Assembly (NCBI GenBank): GCA_011525265.1
Contig: WTHV01000074.1
Location: 1-6,823 of the forward strand
Source of the DNA: Alphaproteobacteria bacterium
Lineage (GTDB): Bacteria > Pseudomonadota > Alphaproteobacteria > Puniceispirillales > Puniceispirillaceae
Length of the DNA: 6,823 nucleotides
Direction: 5' to 3'
In this document: positions 1-5,625 of the stretch, in pieces
Numbering within the stretch: position 1 is the first letter of the stretch
Layout of the letters: each line of letters opens with the position of its first letter
Program-made: the position numbers and the translations under genes
The notes under the pieces: generated by a model
Databases searched by the model: none
What the model saw: only the letters and a program-made list of their open reading frames with translations
Told to the model about the DNA's origin: nothing

Positions 1-55
1 GAGCACCGGTCTCCAAAACCGGGGGCTGTGGGTTCGAGTCCCTCCGCTCCTGCCA
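1..55 (+). tRNA. tRNA-Trp (anticodon CCA), 3' part only
   Basis: The 3' two-thirds of a tRNA that reads UGG; its acceptor 5' strand and most of the D arm lie before the window. The anticodon stem is 6-10 paired with 18-22 (CCGGT/ACCGG). The seven-base loop 11-17 carries CCA at 13-15. The T loop is TTCGAGT at 33-39, flanked by 28-32 and 40-44, with one U-U apposition (29/43). The 3' acceptor strand is 45-51, the discriminator is G52, and the terminal CCA is encoded at 53-55. In many proteobacteria this gene lies between a tuf gene and secE, which fits the downstream cluster. Confidence 0.96.
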
Positions 56-63
56 TCAAAATA

Positions 64-104
64 AAATAACCTTAAGAGATATCCTCTCTTAGGGTTATTT
101 TTTT
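64..104 (+). terminator. Intrinsic terminator after tRNA-Trp
   Basis: A 15-bp stem pairs 64-78 with 86-100 with a single G-U pair (72/92) and a 7-base loop (79-85). It runs directly into a T tract ending at 104. It begins nine bases after the tRNA CCA, so it probably ends the upstream tRNA (and perhaps tuf) transcript and separates it from recQ. The A-rich flank before 64 means it might also work weakly on the opposite strand. Confidence 0.9.
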
Positions 105-170
105 GCCTATCGCGTATATAGTAGCCCCTAGATAAGTATCGTTATGTTTCCGCCTTGAGAGGGATGTTCT

Positions 171-2009
171 ATGACAAGCCAAGACACGCTGGCAAAAATG
201 CAAGACACCCTTTCAAATGTGTTTGGCTTTTCAGATTTTCGGGCAGGGCAGCATGATATAATCACGCGGATTCTAGCAGGAGAGAATGTCCTTGCTGTTA
301 TGCCAACAGGTGCTGGTAAATCTCTGTGTTATCAGCTGCCAGCGCTTATCAAAGAGACCAAAACCATCATTGTCTCGCCTTTGGTTGCGCTGATGTCTGA
401 TCAGATTGCAGCACTCAAAGATAATGGCATTGCCGCAGAGATGCTTCATTCTGGCAGAATTTATGATGATAATGTCATCTCATGGCGTCGCTTTGCCCAA
501 GATGACACGAAGCTTCTCTATCTCAGCCCAGAGCGCTTGATGCAACCGCGTATGCTAGCGGCTCTACAGAAATTGCCAATTGGCTTATTTGTGATTGATG
601 AGGCGCATTGTATCTCGAAATGGGGCGCAGGCTTTCGGCCTGATTATGAGTCTCTATCGCAGTTGCAAGATGCCTTCCCACAGGCGCAGATTGCGGCCTT
701 TACGGCCACCGCAGATAAGGCGACAAGAGCTGATATTGTTGCCAAGCTGACAAAGGGTAATGCCTCTGTGATCGTACAAGGCTTTGATAGGCCTAATTTG
801 TCACTTGCTGTCTTGCCGAAAAAGCAGGTGAAAGAGCAGATAGTGGCCTATGTTGAAGAGCGTCACGGTCAAAGTGGCATCATCTATTGCCTCTCGCGAA
901 GAGAGACAGATGAGATGGCAGATTATCTGCAACAAGCAGGCATTAACGCGCTATCCTATCATGCTGGTAAAGATCAAGAATACCGCGCCATCTGCCAAGA
1001 TCGCTTTATGAGTGAGGCGGATGTTGTGATGGTGGCAACGATTGCCTTTGGTATGGGGATTGATAAGCCGGATATCCGCTATGTGATCCATGCCAGCCTG
1101 CCATCAAGTGTTGAGGCCTTTTATCAGGAAATTGGCAGGGCAGGGCGTGATGGTGGCTCATCAGAGACACTATTATTCTATAGCTTGCAAGATATGATGA
1201 AGCGCCAAAGGATGATTTTCGAATCAGATGGTGATGATAGTTACAAATTTGGGGAATATGCGCGCCTCGAAGCGCTTATCGGCTATTGCGAGACCACGGG
1301 GTGCCGGCGCCAAACATTGCTCAGCTATTTTGATGAGGCCTCTCGGCCTTGTGGGAATTGCGATAATTGTATTACCCCGCCAGAGGTGCTTGATTATGGC
1401 GTTGATGCCAGCCATTTGATTGAGGCTATCTATCAGACAGGACAGTTTTTTGGTGCCAGTCACATTATTGACGTCACAAGAGGCGCGCAAACAGCCAAGG
1501 TCACGGATAAGTCCCATGACGCACTCCCATCTTATGGCAAAGGCAAATCACGTTCTAAGGGGTTCTTTCAGACCTTGTTGCGCCAGCTGATTGCGCGCAA
1601 TGTTATCTCGGTCAACCTTGAGCGTTATGGTGCGCTAGAATTATCAGATGAGGCAGATGCCATATTGCAAAATAGCGTGCCCTTCATGGCAGGTGAGATT
1701 TTGGACAAGGCTGAAACAGCGTCCAAATTAAAGCGTGCGTCACATAATACGCGCGCCGCTGTGGAGATGAGCCAAGAAGATGCGGGTCTTGTCGGGCAGT
1801 TAAAGGCATTGCGGCTCTCATTGGCACAAGCTAAAAATGTACCTGCCTATGTCATATTCCCTGATAGAACTTTGATTGAAATAGCCACTGATAAGCCCCT
1901 TACCAAAGAGGCCTTTTTGCAAGTAAATGGCGTTGGCCCCAAGAAGGTAGATGCTTATTTTGAAGAGTTTAAAGAGGTGATAGAACGGTATTTGTCGCAT
2001 ATTGCATGA
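171..2009 (+). CDS. recQ: ATP-dependent DNA helicase RecQ, full length
   Basis: Superfamily 2 3'-5' DNA helicase acting in recombination and stalled-fork repair. The 612-residue product matches the usual RecQ length (about 610). In order: motif 0 (FGFSDFRAGQ, 18-27); Walker A MPTGAGKS (44-51, Lys50); DEAH box (143-146); aromatic-rich loop SKWGAGFRPDY (149-159); motif III AFTAT (176-180); motifs IV-VI in the second RecA lobe, with arginine-finger motif QEIGRAGRDG (319-328); zinc module with Cys378, Cys394, Cys397 and Cys400; RQC winged helix (about 405-500); and a C-terminal HRDC domain (about 538-610). The ATG follows GAGAGGGA at 157-164. The aromatic-rich loop differs from the usual SQWGHDFRPEY. 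The gene follows a terminator, so it probably has its own promoter, which I could not place. Genuine RecQ versus a RecQ paralogue cannot be settled here, but all canonical domains are present. Confidence 0.96.
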   Translation: MTSQDTLAKMQDTLSNVFGFSDFRAGQHDIITRILAGENVLAVMPTGAGKSLCYQLPALIKETKTIIVSPLVALMSDQIAALKDNGIAAEMLHSGRIYDDNVISWRRFAQDDTKLLYLSPERLMQPRMLAALQKLPIGLFVIDEAHCISKWGAGFRPDYESLSQLQDAFPQAQIAAFTATADKATRADIVAKLTKGNASVIVQGFDRPNLSLAVLPKKQVKEQIVAYVEERHGQSGIIYCLSRRETDEMADYLQQAGINALSYHAGKDQEYRAICQDRFMSEADVVMVATIAFGMGIDKPDIRYVIHASLPSSVEAFYQEIGRAGRDGGSSETLLFYSLQDMMKRQRMIFESDGDDSYKFGEYARLEALIGYCETTGCRRQTLLSYFDEASRPCGNCDNCITPPEVLDYGVDASHLIEAIYQTGQFFGASHIIDVTRGAQTAKVTDKSHDALPSYGKGKSRSKGFFQTLLRQLIARNVISVNLERYGALELSDEADAILQNSVPFMAGEILDKAETASKLKRASHNTRAAVEMSQEDAGLVGQLKALRLSLAQAKNVPAYVIFPDRTLIEIATDKPLTKEAFLQVNGVGPKKVDAYFEEFKEVIERYLSHIA

Positions 2010-2084
2010 TAAGAAAAGCACAGGGTTTATTATCCTATGAACGAATGTATTATGCACAAATATGCTAGATAGGGGAGAAAGCAG

Positions 2085-3050
2085 ATGTCCCAGATAATCA
2101 CGGATGATTTACCAAAAGGGTTTGCATGGCTTGAAAAAGAGCCAGACTTTATCCCATCACGCCATCTTGCCCTCGAAGCGCCAGAGGTCATAGAAAGCCT
2201 TTTCGATTTTGGTTATGCGCCAGATGAGATTGCCAAATGCCCCTCTGATTTCGCCGTTAGCTCTATTTTTCGTGTGTTGAGTGATGAGGGCGCGGCGTGT
2301 CTTTTAGATGTTTGCCGTCAGCTATCTGCCTATACGTCATCAAATGCGCGTATTGACCGCAATACAAGAGGCGGTGTCTATCGGTCGCGCTTTTTGCGTG
2401 ATTTATGCCTTTCACAAGATGTCACAGACTTTATGTCACAAATTGCAGGCGTCACGCTTGCCCCGCATTCGATTGCCCATCAGCTTGGTCATCTCAATTA
2501 TAATCCTCATGAGGTGGGCAAGGATGTTGATAAATGGCATGTTGATACGCTGCGCTATGATTATGTGATGTTTGTGACAGACCCGCAGAAAGTTGTGGGC
2601 GGTGAATTTCAATATTTCAAAGGCACAAAGCATGAAATGGCCGCTTTTAAAGCAGCGGGTCAAGAGGTGCCGCGGTCGCGTATCATCCAGCCAAAGATGC
2701 CAGGGCCTGGCTATGCTGTGATGCAGCAAGGCAATATGGTCGTGCATCAAGCCAAAGGCCTTCGTGAAGAGGGTGAGCGTATCACAATGGTGAATGGCTA
2801 TGTTGCGGCAGATGCAAGAATTGAGGATTTCACTCGCTATGATCAGCTAAAATTGGTCGACCCCGCTGATGTCTCAGCCACAGAATTTGCCCGCCATCAT
2901 GCCCTGCTAGCCCAAAGGCTTATCACGCAAGCTGGGTTTGAGGCTGATGATACGGTTCATGTGGCTAATTTACGTGAGGCGGCAAGACGTCTGTTGGCCG
3001 TGGCTGATGAAATCGCACAAACAGGCATAAGTGAAATTGACCACTATTAA
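2085..3050 (+). CDS. Putative Fe(II)/2-oxoglutarate-dependent oxygenase, unassigned subfamily
   Basis: A 321-residue protein that I cannot assign to a named family. The pattern WHVDTLRYDY (151-160) supplies a candidate metal triad, His152-x-Asp154. A distal His221 in NMVVHQAKG (217-225) and Arg232-x-Thr234 eleven residues later fit the usual triad plus 2OG-carboxylate-binding arginine of Fe(II)/2OG oxygenases. GGEFQYF (172-178) lies between them, as the double-glycine strand does in prolyl-hydroxylase-like folds. There is no signal peptide or membrane segment, so it is probably cytosolic; the last 60 residues look helical. The ATG follows AGGGGAG at 2071-2077. It lies 75 bp after recQ on the same strand, so co-transcription is plausible. 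The substrate is unknown: a small molecule, an amino acid or a protein side chain are all possible. The fold call is inferred from motif spacing, not from a match. Confidence 0.72.
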   Translation: MSQIITDDLPKGFAWLEKEPDFIPSRHLALEAPEVIESLFDFGYAPDEIAKCPSDFAVSSIFRVLSDEGAACLLDVCRQLSAYTSSNARIDRNTRGGVYRSRFLRDLCLSQDVTDFMSQIAGVTLAPHSIAHQLGHLNYNPHEVGKDVDKWHVDTLRYDYVMFVTDPQKVVGGEFQYFKGTKHEMAAFKAAGQEVPRSRIIQPKMPGPGYAVMQQGNMVVHQAKGLREEGERITMVNGYVAADARIEDFTRYDQLKLVDPADVSATEFARHHALLAQRLITQAGFEADDTVHVANLREAARRLLAVADEIAQTGISEIDHY

Positions 3051-3091
3051 TCGCACCGCTTAAAGGCGAAAAAAAATTTGATTTTCCAGAC

Positions 3092-3123
3092 TTGTAAATG
3101 TCGAATAATGCTTGCCATTACAA
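3092..3123 (+). other. Weak stem-loop after the oxygenase gene
   Basis: Positions 3092-3100 (TTGTAAATG) pair with 3116-3123 (CATTACAA), leaving A3098 bulged, around a 15-base loop. No proper T tract follows, so it is not a convincing terminator. No better terminator is visible between the oxygenase gene and secE, so read-through into secE is possible. Confidence 0.35.
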
Positions 3124-3177
3124 AGGGTTTCATGGTAACCAACGCCCACTAAATCATTAATTTCCTTGGTCATGGGC

Positions 3178-3233
3178 AGAGATATACCGTCACATGTCAG
3201 GGATTTTATGCATTTGAAACGGGTGATATCTCT
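3178..3233 (+). repeat. Inverted repeat AGAGATAT/ATATCTCT in the secE upstream spacer
   Basis: Positions 3178-3185 are the exact reverse complement of 3226-3233. The pairing extends by three more pairs (3186-3188 with 3222-3224) if G3225 is bulged, leaving about 33 bases in the loop. It lies 68-123 bases before secE, in a 250-bp spacer with no gene on either strand that I can support. It could be a leader hairpin or an operator-like palindrome; the sequence does not decide which. Confidence 0.4.
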
Positions 3234-3300
3234 AGGGATAGAGCCAAATTTGTCCTGCCGCTTTGTCGGTGTAACATATTGAAGAGTTGGTCACAGAATC

Positions 3301-3498
3301 ATGGCTAAAGCGACGCCAGCACAGTTTGTAAGACAGGTAAGACAGGAAATTTCTCGTATTTCTTGGGCAGGCCGTCGTGAGACAGGGCTAGCGACAATTA
3401 CCGTGTTTATCATGGCCTCAATCGCGGCAATTTTCTTTTTGCTTGTCGATATGGTGTTCTCGAACGTCATTCAATATGTCTTGGGGATGTTTAATTAG
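3301..3498 (+). CDS. secE: Preprotein translocase subunit SecE
   Basis: Small essential subunit of the SecYEG inner-membrane channel; it clamps the two halves of SecY. The 65-residue length matches the short single-span SecE of most bacteria. An amphipathic cytosolic stretch (about 5-28) contains RQEISRISWAGRRET, with the conserved Trp22 and Arg-Arg-Glu-Thr (25-28). One transmembrane helix follows at about 31-53. The frame upstream of the ATG is closed by a TGA at 3280, so a longer form is very unlikely. The Shine-Dalgarno site is poor: GAAGAG at 3281-3286 lies 14 bases from the ATG, unlike the strong sites before nusG, rplK and rplL. Its position directly before nusG is the standard bacterial arrangement. 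Confidence 0.96.
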   Translation: MAKATPAQFVRQVRQEISRISWAGRRETGLATITVFIMASIAAIFFLLVDMVFSNVIQYVLGMFN

Positions 3499-3576
3499 GT
3501 TCCGATAGGCGATAGTCGTTCCCGTAAAAAAGGGGCGGGCTGGCGCTAGTTGGTTTTTTTTGGAGTGAAGTCAGTT

Positions 3577-4107
3577 ATGGCGAAGCGCTGGTATGTGGTA
3601 CATGTCTTTTCAGGTTCTGAAAAGAAGATGGCTCAGGCAATCATGGAGCAGGCAGAAAGCAATGGTCTGTCAGATATGATTGAAGAGGTCATGGTGCCGG
3701 TTGAAGAAGTGGTGGAAATGCGCCGCGGTCAGCGTGTTGAAGCTGAACGTAAATTCTTCCCAGGCTATATCCTCGTGAAAATGGAATTAACTGATACAAG
3801 CTGGTCTTTGGTGCAAAGCCAGCCTCGTGTCACACGCTTCCTTGGTGGTAAGGGCAAGCCCGTGCCAATCACAGAAGCAGAAGCAAATCGTCTGATTCGT
3901 CAGATGTCAGAAGGTGTTGAGCGTCCAAAATCAACTATCAGCTTTGATATTGGTGAGGAAGTTCGTGTCACAGACGGCCCGTTTGAATCATTTAACGGTC
4001 TTGTCGAAGAAGCCGATGATGAAAAAGGTCGCTTGAAAGTGGCTGTGTCTATTTTCGGCAGGGCAACACCTGTTGAACTTGAATACACGCAAGTGGAAAA
4101 ACTGTAA
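3577..4107 (+). CDS. nusG: Transcription termination/antitermination factor NusG
   Basis: Processivity factor that binds the RNA polymerase clamp through its NGN domain, and Rho or ribosomal protein S10 through its KOW domain. The 176-residue product starts MAKRWYVVHVFSG, the canonical beginning. The NGN domain covers about 1-110, including RKFFPGYILVKM (58-69) and the RVTRFLGG strand (84-91). The KOW domain covers about 122-176 (IGEEVRVTDGPFESFNG, ending VEKL). I chose ATG 3577 because GGAGTGAAG at 3562-3570 is correctly spaced before it. The frame remains open to a TTG at 3550, but that start would add nine non-conserved residues and read through the T8 tract and the ribosome-binding site. 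It follows secE after a 78-base gap. Confidence 0.97.
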   Translation: MAKRWYVVHVFSGSEKKMAQAIMEQAESNGLSDMIEEVMVPVEEVVEMRRGQRVEAERKFFPGYILVKMELTDTSWSLVQSQPRVTRFLGGKGKPVPITEAEANRLIRQMSEGVERPKSTISFDIGEEVRVTDGPFESFNGLVEEADDEKGRLKVAVSIFGRATPVELEYTQVEKL

Positions 4108-4183
4108 CCAGCTAGTGGTGCGGTCGTAATTTTTAAAGTAAGGCGTCACACTCATTGTTAAAGGGGCGCGAAGGAAGGCAAAG

Positions 4184-4615
4184 ATGGCAAAGAAAATCGA
4201 AGGATATCTTAAGCTGAATATTCCAGCAGGCGCAGCAAACCCGTCACCACCAGTTGGTCCGGCTCTGGGTCAGCGCGGTGTGAACATCATGGAATTCTGT
4301 AAGGCGTTTAACGCGGCGACAGACAGCCTTGAAAAGAATATGCCAGTGCCTGTGGTAATCACAGTTTACCAAGATAAGTCATTCACATTCACAACCAAAA
4401 CAGCACCAGTTAGCTATTTCTTAAAGAAAGCAGCAGGTCTTGCAAAAGGTGGTCAGACGCCAGGTCGTGAAATCGCAGGCAAGGTGACAGAAGCGCAAGT
4501 GCGTGAAATCGCAGAAGCCAAGATGAAAGATTTGAACGCTGTTGATATGGACGGCGCTATGAATATGATCCGCGGCTCAGCACGCGCCATGGGTCTACAA
4601 GTAGTGGAGGGCTAA
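4184..4615 (+). CDS. rplK: 50S ribosomal protein L11
   Basis: Binds 23S rRNA at the GTPase-associated centre with L10-L7/L12 and is needed for elongation-factor turnover and RelA activation. The length of 143 residues is typical. The N-terminal domain contains the proline-rich PSPPVGPALGQRGVNI (20-35), the region contacted by thiopeptides. The C-terminal rRNA-binding domain covers about 75-143 and includes GGQTPGREIAGKVT (79-92) and GSARAMGLQV (131-140). A strong Shine-Dalgarno AAGGAAGG lies at 4171-4178. In E. coli, L1 represses translation of rplK-rplA by binding the rplK leader. The 76-base gap after nusG could host such a site, but I could not identify it. Confidence 0.98.
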   Translation: MAKKIEGYLKLNIPAGAANPSPPVGPALGQRGVNIMEFCKAFNAATDSLEKNMPVPVVITVYQDKSFTFTTKTAPVSYFLKKAAGLAKGGQTPGREIAGKVTEAQVREIAEAKMKDLNAVDMDGAMNMIRGSARAMGLQVVEG

Positions 4616-4616
4616 G

Positions 4617-5309
4617 ATGGCCAAGCTAGGTAAAAGACAAACAGCTGTTAATGAAGCTGTTGACCGCACACGTAACTATTCTGTTGCTGATGCTGCGGCT
4701 CTTGTAAAAGCTAATGCAAAAGCTAAGTTTGATGAGACAATCGAAATCTCAGTCAATCTTGGTGTTGACCCACGTCACGCTGACCAGATGGTTCGCGGTT
4801 CGGTGGCTATGCCAAATGGCACAGGCAAGGATGTGCGCGTTGCAGTATTCGCACGTGATGCCAAGGCTGATGAAGCGAAAGCCGCTGGTGCTGAATTTGT
4901 TGGTGCAGAAGATTTGGCCGAAGCTATCCAAGAAGGCGAGCAGGGCTTTGACCGTGTGATTGCGTCTCCTGATATGATGGGTGTTGTCGGTCGTCTTGGT
5001 AAGGTGCTTGGCCCACGTGGTCTTATGCCAAACCCTAAGCTTGGCACGGTCACAGCTGATGTTGGCGCCGCTGTTGCAGCCGCAAAAGCAGGTGAAGTTC
5101 AGTTCCGTGTTGAAAAAGCGGGTGTTGTTCACGCTGGTATCGGCAAGGCAAGCTTTGATGCTGAGAAGATTGCTCAGAATGCAGACGCATTTCTTGAAGC
5201 TATTCGTAAAGCAAAGCCAACAGGCGCGAAGGGTGCATATATCAAGAAGATCACAATGAGCTCAACAATGGGCGCAGGTGTGTTCATCGAAGATACACCA
5301 GCCGCTTAA
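4617..5309 (+). CDS. rplA: 50S ribosomal protein L1
   Basis: Binds helices 76-78 of 23S rRNA to form the mobile L1 stalk that helps eject deacylated tRNA; in E. coli it also represses its own operon. The 230-residue product matches the family. It shows FDETIEISVNLGVDPRHADQ (38-57) and the signature LGKVLGPRGLMPNPKLGTVT (127-146). The ATG lies one base after the rplK stop, and its GGAGG (4606-4610) is inside the last codons of rplK, so the two genes are probably translationally coupled at equal yield. The following 316-bp leader separates this pair from rplJ-rplL. Confidence 0.98.
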   Translation: MAKLGKRQTAVNEAVDRTRNYSVADAAALVKANAKAKFDETIEISVNLGVDPRHADQMVRGSVAMPNGTGKDVRVAVFARDAKADEAKAAGAEFVGAEDLAEAIQEGEQGFDRVIASPDMMGVVGRLGKVLGPRGLMPNPKLGTVTADVGAAVAAAKAGEVQFRVEKAGVVHAGIGKASFDAEKIAQNADAFLEAIRKAKPTGAKGAYIKKITMSSTMGAGVFIEDTPAA

Positions 5310-5319
5310 TTGCGATTAT

Positions 5320-5344
5320 GGTGGCACTCACGCTGAGCGCCACC
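5320..5344 (+). promoter_or_regulatory. First leader hairpin after rplA
   Basis: GGTGGC (5320-5325) pairs with GCCACC (5339-5344). Inside, CTCA (5327-5330) pairs with TGAG (5334-5337) after one A-C mismatch (5326/5338), leaving a CGC loop. It starts eleven bases after the rplA stop. No T tract follows, so it is not a standard intrinsic terminator. A role as an RNA 3'-end stabiliser or a processing site is more likely, but this is inferred. Confidence 0.6.
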
Positions 5345-5357
5345 TGTTAAGAATTTG

Positions 5358-5388
5358 TCAGCTATCTGTGTTTTGCATAGATGGCTGA
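5358..5388 (+). promoter_or_regulatory. Second leader hairpin, 13-bp stem
   Basis: Positions 5358-5370 pair without interruption with 5376-5388 (two G-U pairs, 5363/5383 and 5368/5378), leaving the loop TTTTG. There is no following T tract. A long regular stem between rplA and rplJ is a candidate double-strand processing site (RNase III type) that would separate the rplK-rplA message from the rplJ-rplL message. The pairing is visible; the function is inferred. Confidence 0.6.
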
Positions 5389-5393
5389 TAATA

Positions 5394-5417
5394 TGAAGGC
5401 TCTCATTTGAGCCTTCA
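5394..5417 (+). promoter_or_regulatory. Third leader hairpin, 9-bp perfect stem
   Basis: TGAAGGCTC (5394-5402) pairs perfectly with GAGCCTTCA (5409-5417) around a six-base loop. It abuts the L10-leader-like element starting at 5419 and could stack on it. No T tract follows. Confidence 0.55.
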
Positions 5418-5418
5418 A

Positions 5419-5503
5419 CCTGTCCAAGACTGTAGGAATGATGCCAGTAATATGGCGGATATAATCCCTACATAGACAAGGGGATGAAGCATTCACATGC
5501 TTT
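5419..5503 (+). promoter_or_regulatory. Probable L10 autoregulatory leader of rplJ-rplL
   Basis: In E. coli and many other bacteria the L10(L12)4 complex binds a structured leader before rplJ and represses translation when in excess. This element lies in the right place. An outer stem pairs 5419-5424 with 5475-5481 (A5479 bulged). An internal loop (CAAGAC against TA) follows, then a six-pair stem TGTAGG/CCTACA (5431-5436 with 5467-5472), then an inner stem TGCC/GGCG (5442-5445 with 5454-5457) flanked by opposed GA dinucleotides (5440-5441 and 5458-5459), as in a kink-turn. A short hairpin at 5486-5503 and then TTTAAC complete it. The AGACTGTAGG...CCTACATAGAC pattern resembles alphaproteobacterial rplJ leaders as I remember them; I could not run a covariance search. 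Confidence 0.68.
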
Positions 5504-5514
5504 AACTTTTTGTG

Positions 5515-5544
5515 GGCAGGCCATGGGCAGGCTGCCTTATTTTT
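5515..5544 (+). terminator. Attenuator-like hairpin in the rplJ leader
   Basis: GGCAG (5515-5519) pairs with CTGCC (5532-5536), and GCC (5520-5522) pairs with GGC (5526-5528) inside it, leaving AGG (5529-5531) bulged. TTATTTTT (5537-5544) follows at once, the layout of an intrinsic terminator. An alternative stem, CCTTA (5535-5539) with TAAGG (5544-5548), would use its 3' arm and T tract, so the two are mutually exclusive. It lies 82 bases before the rplJ start, so partial termination here would tune rplJ-rplL and downstream rpoB. Confidence 0.5.
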
Positions 5545-5556
5545 AAGGACGCCATG

Positions 5557-5573
5557 CTTTGGTGAAACCAGAG
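5557..5573 (+). promoter_or_regulatory. Small hairpin before the rplJ ribosome-binding site
   Basis: CTTTGGT (5557-5563) pairs with ACCAGAG (5567-5573), including one T-G pair, around a GAA loop. GAGGG (5571-5575) could instead pair with CCCTC (5601-5605), just upstream of the Shine-Dalgarno TGGAGA (5614-5619). This would bring structure close to the initiation site. Confidence 0.4.
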
Positions 5574-5625
5574 GGACATAGAGCGTATTGCGCAAAATGA
5601 CCCTCATAGCAAGTGGAGACGATCA

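Noticed and set aside
28..44. U-U apposition in the T stem as a sign of a degenerate tRNA
   Set aside because: All other pairs, the anticodon loop and the encoded CCA are intact, and a single T-stem mismatch is tolerated. The gene looks functional as far as it is visible.
1..104. tRNA-Trp 3' end as an integration site for a mobile element
   Set aside because: No second copy of the tRNA end, no integrase and no transposase is present. The inserted genes are chromosomal in character.
95..122. TATAGT at 117-122 as the recQ -10 box
   Set aside because: The spacing would place the -35 within the terminator (TTATTT), which is a poor match. A recQ promoter must exist nearby, but this one cannot be supported.
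1224..1517. Reverse-strand open frame of 97 codons inside recQ
   Set aside because: It lies wholly within the conserved recQ zinc and winged-helix coding region, has no ribosome-binding context and resembles no protein. The other reverse-strand frames (such as 4749-5132, 5706-6113 and 6158-6514) are likewise shadows of ribosomal protein genes.
3250..3277. TTGTCC and TAACAT spaced by 16 bases as a secE promoter
   Set aside because: Transcription would start around 3284, at or past the only Shine-Dalgarno-like bases, and each box has only four of six matches.
4108..4183. L1-binding operator before rplK
   Set aside because: Expected from E. coli, but I could not draw a stem with the L1-site features of 23S rRNA in this gap.
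5355..5383. TTGTCA with a TAGATG hexamer 17 bases later, as a promoter in the rplA-rplJ gap
   Set aside because: The -35 box is good but the -10 box matches only three of six positions, and both boxes coincide with the 13-bp hairpin, which explains the sequence better.
5460..5465. Perfect TATAAT hexamer suggesting a promoter for rplJ
   Set aside because: No recognisable -35 box lies 16-18 bases upstream (AATGAT region), there is no extended -10 TG, and the hexamer lies within the folded L10 leader. A promoter here would cut the leader in half.
5362..5607. Reverse-strand open frame of 81 codons in the rplA-rplJ gap
   Set aside because: It covers the self-complementary leader, which explains the open frame; there is no family resemblance and no convincing start signal.
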